Of a stretch of DNA of 64,000 nucleotides, positions 1 through 11,361 are shown one piece after another. The notes beneath the pieces were generated by a model, which saw only the letters and a list, made by a program, of their open reading frames with translations, did no database searches and was not told the DNA's origin. Origin of the DNA: Chondrus crispus (Eukaryota; Rhodophyta; Florideophyceae; Gigartinales; Gigartinaceae); assembly GCF_000350225.1 (NCBI RefSeq), contig NW_005179101.1, positions 244,293 to 308,292 on the forward strand, given 5' to 3'. Made by a program: the position numbers and the translations under genes. Positions within the stretch are counted from its first letter, which is position 1; each line of letters opens with the position of its first letter.

Positions 1-1814
1 GGGAGAACACGATCACGTCGTCGAGATAGACGAGGCATATTTGCCAGCGGACTCCGGAGAGTATTATGTCAAGCGCACGTTGGAAGGTGGCCGGTGCCCC
101 TTTTAATCCAAACGGCATGCGCAAATGGCGGTACGTACCCATATGTGTCGTGAAGGTAGTCTTATCCCGGTCCTCCGGAGCGACCGGGATCTGCCAATAA
201 CCGGAATTGCAGTCCAACGTCGTAAAGACGGCTGCATCTCCTAACGAGTCGATGCAGTCGTCCATCCGGGGGCAGCAGATACGAATCCGCTGCCGTCTTC
301 GCGTTGAGACGCCGGTAGTCCACGCAGAACCGAAGAGAGCCGTCTTTCTTCGGTACGAGCACCACCGGGGACGCCCACTCGGTGCTCGCGGGTTCGATAA
401 CCCCTGCGTTCAACATCTTGTTGACCTCCTTCGCAACCATTTCGCGCATGGCCGGGCCCTTCCGATAGGGCATAGAACGAATCGGTTTCGTTCCCGGTTC
501 GAGGGGGATGCGGTGCTCCGTGGCTTGGATCGTTCCAAGCGCACCGCTCCACAGACTCGAGTGCTTACGGAGCATCTCGAGTACGTGGCCACGGAGCTTG
601 TCATCGTCGATGTATGACAGGTCGATCTCTTTTTCCCAATCCATCGGTGGATTTTCGGGATCCTTTTGCTGGTAGAGTACGGTACCCCTCGCCGTCGGTT
701 GGCATGAAGGTGACCGTTCGTCCCGGTCGACCCCCCTGCCACCGGCGGTGGTCTTATCGTCGGAGTTGGATCGGCCAACTCCTACCCCACCGACTTGATC
801 GGTCAAGTCGGTCAGGTGTAGCGCGTGCGCGATCCCCTCGGCGACCTTTAGTTCGGGAGTGAGGATCGCGAGGGGGTTGCGCTTCGCGTATCCCACGACG
901 GTGTGCTTCGGAAGCCTCCTTTCTCGTCGTGAGAAATTCGCGACGATGACGTCGAAGGTCTGATTCGGTAGGACCTCCGCGACGCCATTCGTCAGCCTCA
1001 ATCCATGTCGGTGTTGGAGTGAGGGCTTGGGCTCCAGGAACACGAGGCCCCTCCCCGCAGTTGTCACACGCACGCGGGCTTGTGACATCGCGGGGATGGT
1101 AACCCAGCGGGCGATTCGGATCGCTTGCGGGGCCTCCTCGCGTACGTCTGGCCGACCCGTGTGTCGCCCGTGTCGCCTGGTAGGGGGAGTCGACTCCCCC
1201 TTTCCGTCGACGATGGCGACGGAACCGCCTTGGCGTAGCTCCATTCGTTGAGCTTCGATGTCGATACATCGCACGTGCGTATCAATGAAGGCCGTGCCGA
1301 GGAGGACCGGCACGGCGAGCTGGTCCGCGACTACGAACGGAATTCGGTACACCGTGTTCCTCAACCGCACGGCCAGGCGGACGACGGCCGAAAGCTTGAG
1401 GGGGTTGCTATTCGCGCCTGCTAGTCTTGGCAGAGGTGCGTCGTGCACGACGTAACGCGTCCAATCGGGGGGAAGGTCGGCCTTCCTCACCAGATTATAC
1501 CCCGAGCACGTATCAACGGCGATCGTGCGGGGTTTAAATGCATTTCTCTCTGTGGCTATCGAGCCGAGGACGTTGTAAATCTTCGACGTCATAAGGCAAA
1601 TGACGCCGTCGACAACCTTCGGGGCGGCCTTATCGGTGAGGTCGTTCCGCCGGGGCCTTCGATTCCGGTGCTGGCCCCGCTTGCGTTTCCTTCTCCCCCT
1701 TTCTTGTGGCGTCCGCGGATCAGTGACGCCCCCCGGATTATTCGAGTCCGTACGACACGGACCCTTCTCTGGCGACCTTGGGCTCGCGGGAGTCAGGGTG
1801 TCGACCGAATCTTT
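1..1814 (-). pseudogene. pol: Gypsy-A pol: aspartic protease and reverse transcriptase, frameshifted
   Basis: The minus-strand frame is open from 1,814, just after an in-frame TGA at 1,815-1,817. It passes a retropepsin-like domain around 1,560-1,250, with active-site-like DTCSG instead of the usual DTGA/DSGA. It then enters a Ty3-type reverse transcriptase with a VVLVPKKDGSLRFCVDYRRLN motif at roughly 460-320. Near 268-274 a run of five C (minus strand) appears to hold one base too many, and the downstream RT continues in another frame. That part includes FTTLD, the MPFGLKGAP block and a YLDD catalytic box near the window edge. The expected role is Gag-Pol maturation and cDNA synthesis in cytoplasmic particles. 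The frameshift probably makes this copy inactive, unless it is a sequencing error in a homopolymer. The 260 bases between this frame and gag (1,815-2,077) hold no clear conserved domain. Confidence 0.85.
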
Positions 1815-2077
1815 TCAGTCGTCGTTGCCCCCGTCGCCATTGTGACGCCTCACCGGGACGTCGGCTGTCCCGGTGTCTTGTCCTCCTAATGTCGGGCCTT
1901 CGGAGGCCTCGACGTGCGCTCCCTCCTGTATCGGTATTACAGAAGCTCCCGTGCTCGCCTCCGGTAGCGGGGGATGTATTATCGGACAATACCCCCCGTG
2001 TCCTTGGCGAGCACGCGGGGTCGGGTCTAGTTCGTGGAGAAAAGACAGCTCACGCGACCGCGTGTACGTAACCGTCT

Positions 2078-4648
2078 TTACCCTTTTTTCGAACTACCCG
2101 TGCTATCGGAGCGAACCTCCTGGTTATCGACGGCCAGGTCTTCTTCGGGTAGCCGGCCGCGTGGGTCGGGAAGATTCCTCCACTGCGGCTCAGCGGCCCT
2201 GGCGAAGTATTCGGGTACTTCCGGGCCTTGACCTGCGGCGTCCGATCGTCGCAGGATATGGGGGACGAAGCGAGTCGGCTCTCCTTCGTTCCCCTCCGTG
2301 GGTAGAGGGTACGGATCCTCTACCCAGTCTTGCAGGTACATTATCGCATTTTGTACCTGTTGGGGTAACCGAGAACGGTGTCGGTCCCCTCTTTCTTCTT
2401 GTTGAGGGTACCTTGTGTCCGCCTGCCTGTAGGCGGGCCGATCCCGACGATCGACTTCGTTACGACGGTACCCGCCTCCACGGGAGGCGAAGCGTGCGCC
2501 CCCACCCGATCGGTTCGGGAAACCTTGACGCGTGGGACGGCCCTCGCCCGCCGCTTGCCGGAGGAGATTACGCGCACCGGGGCGCGTCTCCATCTGGTAG
2601 CGGTAGTTCCTGTACGCCGTGAACATTCGTTGTTCCGGCGACAGGAACGGGCACGCGTACATGGCATGCCCGTACGTACGGCATAGCCAGCACACGTACG
2701 CGCTGCCGTCCGTTGAGGCGAAGGTCGCCGCGTGCCGCGCCTCCTCATCGGTGAGGAGGGGCACACGAGGCGCTTCGCCTCCTGCATCTCGGTTCGATAT
2801 GTCGAGCTCTGCGACCCGGGGGTCCGTACCCCTTGCCAATCTTGGAGTGGCCGCGAACGCGGTCCCGTAACTCGATGTCGATCCGGTCGACATCGGTGAG
2901 GGGGGTCGACCCCCTACTGGCCCTGCTCCTTGCGTAATGAGGACAGGGTCGGCCTGCCACAAATCCTCCCCGACATGGAGGGTAGAGGCGGGCGAACTTG
3001 TTGCGGCGGACTTCGTAGTCCTGCCAGCCCTCCCTGCCGGTTTCGAATCCGGCAGAGGTAAACCGCGCCGAGCGCGGTACGTTGTACCTTCCGCCGTGGC
3101 GATACGGCGGATAGTCGGAAGATCGGTCTTCTGACTGCGTGGCAGCCTTTGCACAGTTTCGGATACTGCGGCACGGGTTGCCGGTGCAAGTCCCCGCACG
3201 AAGTAGTGCGCGAGGGCCTGTTCGGAGAAGACTGCCGTGCATCGGAACGCGGCAGTCTCGAGTCGGTCAGCAAACGTGCTTTCCGTCTCATGTGATTGCT
3301 GTCGCGCCGTAGCGACAGCGTCGTACGCTTCACCGAACACGTCGTCCGTGAGGTAGCGTTTCAAGAATTGATTCACGAGCCCCGGCCAGCTCACGTCGTC
3401 ATAGAGCTGGCCGGCACGGAGGCTACGCATCGTATAACTCGTATACAGGCGCTCCGCGCCGCGCTCGAGGAAGTGCGCGAGGACTCGTACCGCAACACCT
3501 TCGGTCAGGTGTTGCGAGTTGAAGGTGATTCGGATATCCTTCAAGAACGGCAGCAGCTGGATCGGGTCGGTACCGTCGAAGCTGCGCATCGTGGGACGGA
3601 TCCCACGACAGCGTTGGACGTACTTCGCAATCCGTCCCGCGTCACCCGAGGTAAGGAGCCTCGAGGTGTTATCCAAGCGGTACATACGATAGTCAGCAAC
3701 GGCGCTGAACTCTTGGATCATCGTATGTACCGGCTCGAGCCCGGGTTCAGCGGGACCCAGCGTGCCGAAGGAGGTAACCGGTAGCGTGTAAACGTCTACC
3801 GGACCTGGATGCTCGGCGTAACTTGCCGGCGGGTAGCCGCCCCAGCGGGGATCGACGGAGAACATCGGTTCTCCGGATCCTCGGGCGGCTCCTCCGCGGT
3901 CCTGTTCGTCCGCGTACGATACGCGGTCAACTTGCCGCTTACTTCCGGCGATAGGCGGCAAGGCTTGGGTCTCAGACGCGAAGTTCGCGCCTATCGGAGG
4001 ACGGCTTCCTTTTGCAGTCCGACTGGTAGCGACACCAGTCGGACGCCAACCTTCGGGGGCGGCGGCGCTCGGAGGTACGGTACCACCGGGCCCTCTCGAG
4101 GGGGCACCGGGTAGCCTTTCGGCCATGGTACGTTCCATGTCACGAGCACGCCGACGAGTAGCGTCGAGCTCAGCGGAGAGGTGCGCGAACGCACCCAATT
4201 GCTCTGCGGACGGAGAGGTTTGGTCCTCGGGTCGTCTCACCGAGGTCGGCCTCTCAGGACGACCATGCCCGGACGGTCCGGGCGAGGCGAAACGGGAGTC
4301 TTCGACGAGCACTATCCGCGAGTGTAACTCGTCGATCAGTGCTCGGAGATTCTCTAAGGACTGCGTCACTCTATCGAACCTCCCTTCACGCAGGGAGCGG
4401 AGTTCGGCCATACATCGAGTGTATACATGGTCCGATACATCGATCCGAAGGGAAGTACGAACTTCCTCGATGTATTCGGCTATGCGTTCGAACATCGCCG
4501 CCGCTCTTTCCTCGGAGGATCCGAGCGACGGTTCGCGGTCACGAGGACCTGCGTCGCCGTCGCCCGACGGGGCGGATGGGGACTGCACAGCGGCCGGACT
4601 CAGATCCGCCGCTTCTGAGCGGATCGAGGGCTCGAGCTCCTGGCTCAT
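2078..4648 (-). CDS. gag: Gypsy-A Gag-like polyprotein with CCHC zinc knuckle
   Basis: This is an 856-residue minus-strand frame with ATG at 4,648. The N-terminal third is acidic and serine/proline-rich with a likely coiled-coil stretch (residues about 45-110). The middle, around residues 330-500, resembles a retrotransposon gag capsid region (helical, with repeated R/Y/F residues). A single zinc knuckle, CWLCRTYGHAMYAC (C-x2-C-x4-H-x4-C), follows near residue 660, with a basic RG-rich tail after it. In this family Gag packages the element RNA into virus-like particles. The frame is intact and directly precedes pol on the same strand, separated by about 260 bases and a different frame, so Pol would need frameshifting or reinitiation. 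The large size is at the upper end for gypsy Gag. Confidence 0.8.
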   Translation of the reverse strand: MSQELEPSIRSEAADLSPAAVQSPSAPSGDGDAGPRDREPSLGSSEERAAAMFERIAEYIEEVRTSLRIDVSDHVYTRCMAELRSLREGRFDRVTQSLENLRALIDELHSRIVLVEDSRFASPGPSGHGRPERPTSVRRPEDQTSPSAEQLGAFAHLSAELDATRRRARDMERTMAERLPGAPSRGPGGTVPPSAAAPEGWRPTGVATSRTAKGSRPPIGANFASETQALPPIAGSKRQVDRVSYADEQDRGGAARGSGEPMFSVDPRWGGYPPASYAEHPGPVDVYTLPVTSFGTLGPAEPGLEPVHTMIQEFSAVADYRMYRLDNTSRLLTSGDAGRIAKYVQRCRGIRPTMRSFDGTDPIQLLPFLKDIRITFNSQHLTEGVAVRVLAHFLERGAERLYTSYTMRSLRAGQLYDDVSWPGLVNQFLKRYLTDDVFGEAYDAVATARQQSHETESTFADRLETAAFRCTAVFSEQALAHYFVRGLAPATRAAVSETVQRLPRSQKTDLPTIRRIATAEGTTYRARRGLPLPDSKPAGRAGRTTKSAATSSPASTLHVGEDLWQADPVLITQGAGPVGGRPPSPMSTGSTSSYGTAFAATPRLARGTDPRVAELDISNRDAGGEAPRVPLLTDEEARHAATFASTDGSAYVCWLCRTYGHAMYACPFLSPEQRMFTAYRNYRYQMETRPGARNLLRQAAGEGRPTRQGFPNRSGGGARFASRGGGYRRNEVDRRDRPAYRQADTRYPQQEERGDRHRSRLPQQVQNAIMYLQDWVEDPYPLPTEGNEGEPTRFVPHILRRSDAAGQGPEVPEYFARAAEPQWRNLPDPRGRLPEEDLAVDNQEVRSDSTGSSKKG

Positions 4649-4728
4649 CTCGACGCGATCGGTTCGCGGAGGGAAGTGGAAGTCTTCTCGGAGATCGGAA
4701 TCCAGGGTCTTCTAGGTCGGGAGACTAC

Positions 4729-5336
4729 TGTAGCATAAACACCCCCGCGGAGAGGGGTGTATGCGTCCAGTCCTATAGACCTCCGATCGCCGCTAACGAG
4801 ATGAAGCACCACTCACACACGGGACCGGGCGCGGGCCCTGGTAGCAGTGTGATAGAGCGCGGTCGGGTCCGACGCGCGCACGCGTGAGCGGATCTACGCC
4901 TCGACGCCCCGGTGCGATACTGGTAGACGATCCAGTACCGACGGGCGGAGGCGGATCCGGGCTCGCTCGCGTGCTGGCGCGTCCTTGCCCGCGCGGTCCC
5001 TTGCCTAGAACGGACTAGAGTAGGCCGGTCGTTCTAGTAGAGTAGGCGGCAGAGCTCACCTAGACGGAGAGTCGTGGACAAGCTCGTGCTTGTCCTTTTT
5101 CTCCGTCGTCGGTCGCTCGCGTATTTAATGTACAAAGTATTCTATCATAACACTACAGTACCGACGTACTGTAGGGGGCTACTGTAGTGCGGGTCAGCCT
5201 GCACTGTAGCGCTGTCAGGCATCGGGCTGACAGTACACGTGCGTGTCGCGCACACGTGTGGGTCCGTACTGTAGAGCTCCGGCTCTACAGTGCGGGATCC
5301 AATCTAGATCTAAATCTAGGTTGCCGTTATACCACA
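4729..5336 (-). repeat. Gypsy-A 5' LTR (608 bp)
   Basis: Read on the minus strand the LTR begins TGTGGTATAAC at 5,336 and ends ...TTTATGCTACA at 4,729, where gag leader sequence starts. It is related to the LTRs at 6,932-7,602 and 55,653-56,262. All three share an AT-rich TATA-like stretch (here around 5,125-5,135), a GACAAG...CTTGTC hairpin just downstream of it (5,076-5,095), and a U3 full of short palindromes. The palindromes are ACTGTAGAGC paired with GCTCTACAGT, CTGTCAG paired with CTGACAG, and CACGTG-type arms. The U3 is thus the likely promoter/enhancer and the TATA the likely start region for element transcription. No typical TGG-starting primer binding site is visible right after the LTR. 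Confidence 0.75.
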
Positions 5337-6884
5337 CGCACGCGCGCGCACGAGTACTGTACTGCTGTAATCAGATCAGTGTGAAATGAGACCATAGAGA
5401 TTTTGACACTTGTTAGAATTGGATCCATCGTGTGACAGCCCCTGTTCACAACGAGCCCTGCCAAAAGGATATCTTCAAGTGAGCAAGCATGAGAACGGCT
5501 CATCTTTTGATGAGCAATTGGTTGTTGGTAAGACGCACTTACCAACACAAGCAAGCAGAAACGCAGACCCAGGGAGCAGTGAGCACCACCGCGCCAAGGG
5601 TCACAGGGAAAGAGGCAACAGCAACACCTTGCGCAGAAGGGGAAAGCTAAGGCAATGCAAGTGGGTATAGAGTACCTCAGACGAGCGCGACCGTCTAAGA
5701 AGCAAGCGCAATTGTTCTCATTGCAAGAGAACGGCAAAAGGGCACGCGGCCCAATTCGAGATGGACGAGGGTGGGGCAGACAGCTAATTCCGATACGTGC
5801 AATCCGATATGTGCAACATGTATCTACAACCACGGAATTAGAGCAGCAAAGCAGTAGAACAGTACCGGCATTCGAGCGACGAATCGGATACTTAAGAAAG
5901 AGGAATGAGCAGTAAAAAGAGGATAGAGGGAGAACAAAGCCCCAGCAATTAGTGCTGACCCATCTTTGCCATCCTTACTCTTCGGCCGCTACGCTCTCTT
6001 CATCAGGAGAATGTCCTCTACCTACTATGCCCGTCGCGTCGGATACCGTGTTGACACCTCTACACATTTCCTTGCTCAATACGTTGCACTTTCTTCCACT
6101 GTAACCAGCTCGCCATGACCCATAACTTGACAACTGCACACCGCGCATGGACGACGAGCCAAGCGCACGCAACGCTGCCGCACCCCTACACGCACGCCAC
6201 CGACGGCGAGGGACGACACCTCTACCGTATGGCGGGAGGCGGTATCGATCGCCACTGCCCAAGGACGTGACCCCGCGCTCGCTCGGTTCACACCAGCCCG
6301 TGCTGAGGAGCCCGAGTGGGAGCGGTTGCCCGCCACGGACAATATGGCCTGAGATGCGAGGGGCCCCACGAACCGCGCCGATATGGCACAGCCCAGCAGA
6401 GCTCGAGGAGCAAACGGCTCCAAGGGTTGCCTCGCTATCACGTCCTCGCAGTCGGCGGTGAGGAGAGACACGAAAGATACGGCACAAGAGGCAGCACCGA
6501 CCACCGCCGCGAATCTCGATCCCACCGACCATATCTGCAGTGCGCGCTGACGCTCCTCGCTCCTTCATGGACTGAACGCACGACACTGGCCTCTACGACG
6601 TCCTCAGTCAAGGGCACCTGTGCATACGGTCATGAGCGGCCGCAACCGAACGCGGTCTAGTCCAACGAGCTGCGCCCTCGCCCTGGTCGCAGAGCACAAA
6701 CTGACACGCGAACGGCATGGGGCGTAACGGGGTAGAGAGTTTGTCACACGGGAGAAGAGGAAGTGTCAATGTAGGGGAGTACGGCGAGGAAGGACAGCGC
6801 AGCGGGGAAGGAAGCGAAATGGCGGGCGATGGACGGAGAGGTAAAGCCACGAGACTTAGATCGAAAGGGGAAGCATGAGGCGCC
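5337..6884. other. No gene recognised
   Basis: Several short open frames occur on both strands but none shows a conserved motif, a signal peptide or a credible composition. The longest is at 5,975-6,586 on the minus strand. A CG/CA-rich stretch follows the LTR at 5,337-5,355. I see nothing else. Confidence 0.6.
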
Positions 6885-7602
6885 CTACAAGCACACGTGA
6901 ACGCGGATGTTCACATTTGTGTGGGGCGCCGTGTAGCATAACTCTCCCTGGGGGACTTACTTAAGATTAGATCACGATTGAATTTGTTACTGTAGAGCCC
7001 GACGCTTTACAGTACCACCGCGCGTGTCCACGTGTGCCCCACGGCACACGTGCACACGGGTACCAGGCGCGTACGAAGCGCGCACTCACACGGGTACTAC
7101 GTGTACTGTCAGGCCCGACGGCTGACAGTATTACAGTGCAGGCCGACCTGTACTACAGTATGTCACTACAGTACATCCGTACTGTAGTGTTATGATAGGT
7201 TATTATATACATTAAATATGAGCGGACCGACGGCGGAGGGGGACGACAAGCACGGACTTGTCATGGTACCTTCGCCTTGGTCCTGCCCGCTCAATCTAAG
7301 GTAACTTCCGTTAGCTACCTTAAACCGACACCGCGCGCGGGTTGAGGACGCGAGCAGCACGCCCTCGAGCCAGATCGGCCTCTGCCCGTCGGTACTGGAC
7401 CGTCACCCAGTACCGCTTCCGGGGTGTCGAGGCGTGGAACCGCTCGCGCGTACGCCCGTCCTCCCCGACCACCGCTCTACCACCGCTACCTCGAGCCCGT
7501 GCTCAGTTCCGTGGGTGGGCCGTGTTTCCGTCTTCCCGCCGATCGAAGTCTACCGCGAGAACTGAGTATGCACGCCCCTTCGTTGGCGGTGTTTATACTA
7601 CA
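6885..7602 (+). mobile_element. 3' end of a Gypsy-A-like element with LTR (LTR 6,932-7,602)
   Basis: The plus-strand LTR runs from TGTAGCATAAC (6,932) to ...TTTATACTACA (7,602), 671 bp, with TG...CA ends inside a TGTAG/CTACA inverted pair. It is the same LTR family as 4,729-5,336 and 55,653-56,262, in opposite orientation to both. About 45 bases upstream (6,885-6,931) also match the sequence flanking the LTR at 56,263 (CTACAAGC, then an A/C-GCGGA-GT-CACA block and a G-rich run). These bases are therefore internal 3' sequence plus polypurine tract, not host DNA. The remainder of this element upstream is gone. The TATA-like stretch is at about 7,200-7,220 and the hairpin at 7,245-7,262. No 5-bp target duplication is visible. 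Confidence 0.7.
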
Positions 7603-10016
7603 TGGTGAAGCTGATCTTTTCAAGGAACGCTCTGTCCGCCTCTTGCGGACAATGGTGACCCAACAGCTTTCCACTTATTCAGACGCAAAATTCCACTTTA
7701 TAGTGCCCTCATTCTACAGTCTTGCGTGGATCTGTCATAGTGATAATACCGACCATTTTGATTCGTAACTGGACGAATTTGGTATCACAGAAATCTATTG
7801 CAGCCTTGCTAGGCAAGAAATGTGGGCCTTGGGTGCCCCTATCATCACTGTTTTGGCTCTTTTCTATGCTTCGTTTTGAGCTGATGGGGACGCTGATGAC
7901 GCCACTGCCAACCAAATCAGCGGCGAAATGGGAATCTCGGGGAGAAAGCACTTCGTTCGCCCAGAAAATGTAGCGTGATGGAAAGAGGCCGAAACACAGC
8001 GATTGATGTACACAACAGCTTTGCGGATGAGTACCGCTTCTGACTCCCGAGTCTTCGCGCCGGTGCTCTCCGACACTCAACCACTTGCCACACATCTCTA
8101 TACTGACAATCACTTGATGCAAACAGCCATCTCAGTAGTGAAACCACGCGAGATGGCGAGCGCGAACTGATTCTTCGTTGCAAATCTCTGTCCCGCGTTG
8201 CGAAAGTGTGACATATCCGTGTTGCTGACGGCGCCCATCGGCTTGCGGGAAGTTCAGGTACGCTGACAGTACGAACAGAAAGTAGCTTCTTTCGTTCCTT
8301 GACAGACAAAGAAGGATCTCATGTCGAGCGGCAATATCCAATTGTGCTGTGCTTAAATTTAATGCCCTCGCAGACGCATCAGAAGGTGCACGAATATGGC
8401 CCTACGCGTCCATATTCTTGGTGCGTCGTGTGTCTCCAACCTTTCCACTTTTCCTGTCACAGGGCATTGAAAGCATGCTTCGAGCTCAGCCTGATGCGAA
8501 AATCCAGCTGCACACAATGGCAGGGCATCTTTCGGTGCGATTGCGGGCTACCATCGTAGCGAAGGTTGGGGAAACGAAATCTCACATTTGCCTACTCAGT
8601 TCGCCGAAGTCCGCCCAGAACTCCTGTATTAAGGTTTATCATACACATTAAGCGCCAAGTGGTCCAATCCCGTTTCACGTTGAACGGCGCTTGAGGCGAA
8701 ACCTTGGCTTTTCTGTGGATTGTGCTTCCTCGGGGAGGCTCAGCACTGTGTATGCACATGCGAACTCGTTTCCAAAACTGACAATGGTTTCCTTTCCCCA
8801 CGCCTCTTCTTAATTAGAACCGGGCCTCCGCGTCCCTATTTGTAGCTTCAGGTGCTACCGCGCACTCATTTCGCTCTCTGAACGTCGGAGCCCACACATG
8901 TCACCTTTGCAGGGGGTGAATGAGTGGATGCGAGTCGGCAGAAGTTCGTCGATGGGGTCTGGTAACACCGTAGACCGGACTTTACTTGAGTCGATCAAGG
9001 TAGAACTTATATAGAGTAAGAGTACGATGGTAAACCTAACGAAGCCAAAGTACAAATCAGTGTGCAGTACGACAACATGGTAGGCGCAGATCCTGAAACA
9101 CAAACACACAGTACGAAAGAAGGACAACATCAAAATTCTAGATATTAAGTCACTTAGCGGACACGTCACTCCGCTCAATAGCACCAATTCAGGGGCTCGC
9201 ACGATATGTCACATCAGTATGGTCTTACGAAGCACAACTCAGCCCCTCATGTACGATAGCGCAAAGTATAGCAGCGAGCGCCCGCGCATTACACATCAAC
9301 ACTCACCGCCCTTTCTTACAGTGGCTTATGGACTACGGATTTGACACCCCTCCTTGACGGCGGACCGTCAAACATGCCAATCTCCGGCGGGCAGTGTTTC
9401 TTTAGTTATGCTTGAATCCCTGATCTCTCAATGTTCGTAATCGATTTCTGATTACTGTTATCCCAGTTCTGTGAGTGGTCGAATCGCTTTGCGTTTCTTC
9501 GTGTGAGTCTGAAACCTCTGGTATAAATGCCGTGCAAAACCCCAACTGGTCACTGAAATGGACAGTGTACTGCTGCTGGGCTGGTGATGACATCGATCGA
9601 GGGCCCAACGTGCATTTCTGTCTCGGGAGAGGTTCGTCTTGTCAAAAGCCCCGTTTTGGTGAACGAGGCTGCCGCATTTCCGTTGTGGGCCGTCTTTTGT
9701 CAATTCCCCGTATTTTTGGTTGGAATTTATCACGCAGGGCCGTCACCGCTCACGAACATTTACTGGAACCGTCAGGCAAACACTTCCAAGTTTAGCCTCC
9801 TTCGCAAATCATCCAATGCTTGCGTGTTGACGGGCCTCAGGCCCGTCAACACCCAAGCCTTGAACGCCTTGTCAAGGAGTTTCGGAAATAAGGCCCCAAA
9901 AACATCGGCCTTGGGACAAGGGCCGGGGCTGCAGCCATTGATTTTGGCGCCAACACGCATTTTACCTCCATATATTTCCCAAGTGCCCTATTTCAATAAA
10001 AATGATATCTGTTTCA
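7603..10016. other. No gene recognised; one strong inverted repeat
   Basis: The short frames found here have no recognisable motifs. The frame at 9,584-10,078 is explained in part by the inverted repeat at 9,818-9,858 and the TIR element that follows. I see nothing else beyond these. Confidence 0.55.
9818..9858. repeat. Inverted repeat (hairpin), ~41 bp
   Basis: The arms GTGTTGACGGGCCT and AGGCCCGTCAACAC flank a 2-base centre at about 9,839. Pairing extends imperfectly outward (GCTTG against CAAGC). Because of this symmetry both strands translate to the same short peptide, which is an artefact and not a gene. The hairpin could be a transcription end or a remnant of a palindromic insertion. 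Nothing here decides between them. Confidence 0.75.
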
Positions 10017-10225
10017 GTGTGTGTCTTAACAGGCTAGTTTTTGCTTGCCTTGCCCGGTTTTGCCAGAAATACTTTTAAATTCTTAACAAATACCGTATGC
10101 TTCTTAACCCCTTGCTTTTCTTAAACTCAAAACTTAAAACGTAGGAGCCACTCATAGCACGCTAAATCACCTCTTTGGGCAAAGCAAAGCAAACTGCAGG
10201 AAAACGGGGCATGTTAAGACACACC
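10017..10225 (-). mobile_element. Small TIR element, copy A (209 bp, TCA target duplication)
   Basis: The termini are GTGTGTGTCTTAACA at 10,017 and TGTTAAGACACACC at 10,225, flanked by TTCA on both sides (at least TCA duplicated). The reverse complement is closely similar to the sequence split between 44,844-44,970 and 49,198-49,286. There a copia element sits inside it, so this copy is an empty-site version. It carries no coding sequence. It is a MITE-like non-autonomous DNA element. A 3-bp TCA/TGA duplication and GGGTG-type ends do not fix the superfamily. Confidence 0.8.
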
Positions 10226-11361
10226 TTCATTTAATCTTATCGGAAAAATCCCACTGTCCTAAATCTCACGCAGTTAGTTGCACAGCGCAGCCATCAGAGC
10301 GATAAGAGCAGCGCTTACCCCACGCCAGCCGATCCTTCCAGAGCTGCGACCACTGGGCTCGGTGAATGCCAGCCTTCCCCTCCAACTGCTTTCCCTTTCG
10401 CCCGCTTCCGACACCCCATTTATATGTGCACTCCCGGCGGGCGGGCGGCACCTAGCGACGCTCCATCGACGTCACCACGTCTCCGTCAGTGCCGGCCGCC
10501 CGCACCATATGCGGTTGCCACTACTGCTCATTATTGAAAGAAGACGTCTCCGCTCGGCCCATCACTACCAATCCACGCGCCTTCTTGCGTTCTTCTACGG
10601 CTCTTTGTCGAAAAGCCGCTTGTATAAGCTCCTTAAGGGTTGGAGCTTAACACACCGCGCGAGCTAAAATGGCGGACATCGCGTCGCTCGCCGGTTTAAT
10701 ACAACATCAAGTTCAGCAAGGGCTCAAAGTTTGAGCTAAACCCCGCCCTTTACCTTCCCCGTCCACTTCCTCACACACATCGATATGGGTGGTGATCGTC
10801 AACTTTGACTTTGAAAGTCATGTAATTCAAGCGCCCTTCCCGTTGCTGTGGGGAACCTGAAGAACTGGCTGCTCCTCCCCACCTGCTCTGTGTTGAACAT
10901 CTGGAAATTTGTTTTGCGATTTGTGACGATGCGCTGCACAGGCTGAGTCCGGGAGCACGGGGCGTCCGATGCCCCGAACTCCGGGTCCCCGGAGGGGAGA
11001 TGTGTGACGTTGTTAGGGGAAGGAGAGGTATGGCTGGCTGGGTAGGATGGTAGGGACGGCGTAATATGAAACGGAAGAGAAGCAGGTAGGGGAGGGGATG
11101 TCCGGACGAAGGACCAGGCCAAGGCGCGTATTGGGACGAGAAGGGTAAGGCTGGACAGGGCAATGTTGGGACGAGAGATGACTACCGTTTATTGTAGAAG
11201 TCAGTCACGATTTTTCTACTTCTTGCAGGGTTGTGAATTAGTTGAAAATATGTTTTCGGAGACTGTCGATGTCCGGGAACGGTCCATGATTGAAGCTTGG
11301 TGAAAAACTGGAATGATCAACTTCCCAAAAAGGTTGTGCGCCGGAGAAAGAGAGACAAATC
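10226..11361. other. No gene recognised
   Basis: There are short frames on both strands with no motif. A C/T-rich stretch lies around 11,000-11,160 on the minus strand. Nothing here can be supported as a gene. Confidence 0.55.

Larger units (their letters stand above)
1..5336 (-). mobile_element. Gypsy-A: Ty3/gypsy retrotransposon, 5' part (continues left of window)
   Basis: In minus-strand order this stretch holds a 5' LTR (5,336-4,729), a gag frame (4,648-2,078) and a protease/reverse transcriptase frame (1,814 to the window start). That is the order of an LTR retrotransposon read right to left. RNase H, integrase and the 3' LTR would lie left of base 1. The element is GC-rich, like the chromodomain gypsy element at 55,653-64,000, and their LTRs are related, so the two may belong to one clade. 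The boundary at 5,336 is placed at the TGTGG start of the LTR. No target duplication can be tested because the left end is missing. Confidence 0.85.

Noticed and set aside
5975-6586. 203-codon minus-strand open frame
   Set aside because: No motif, Arg/Gly/Ser-heavy from base composition, with overlapping frames of similar quality on both strands.
9584-10078. 164-codon plus-strand frame
   Set aside because: It spans the hairpin at 9,818-9,858 and enters a TIR element. The same peptide is read on the opposite strand because of the hairpin symmetry.
10278-10667. 129-codon plus-strand frame ending in non-coding DNA
   Set aside because: No domain, and leucine/arginine-rich low-complexity composition. 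Not supported as a gene.
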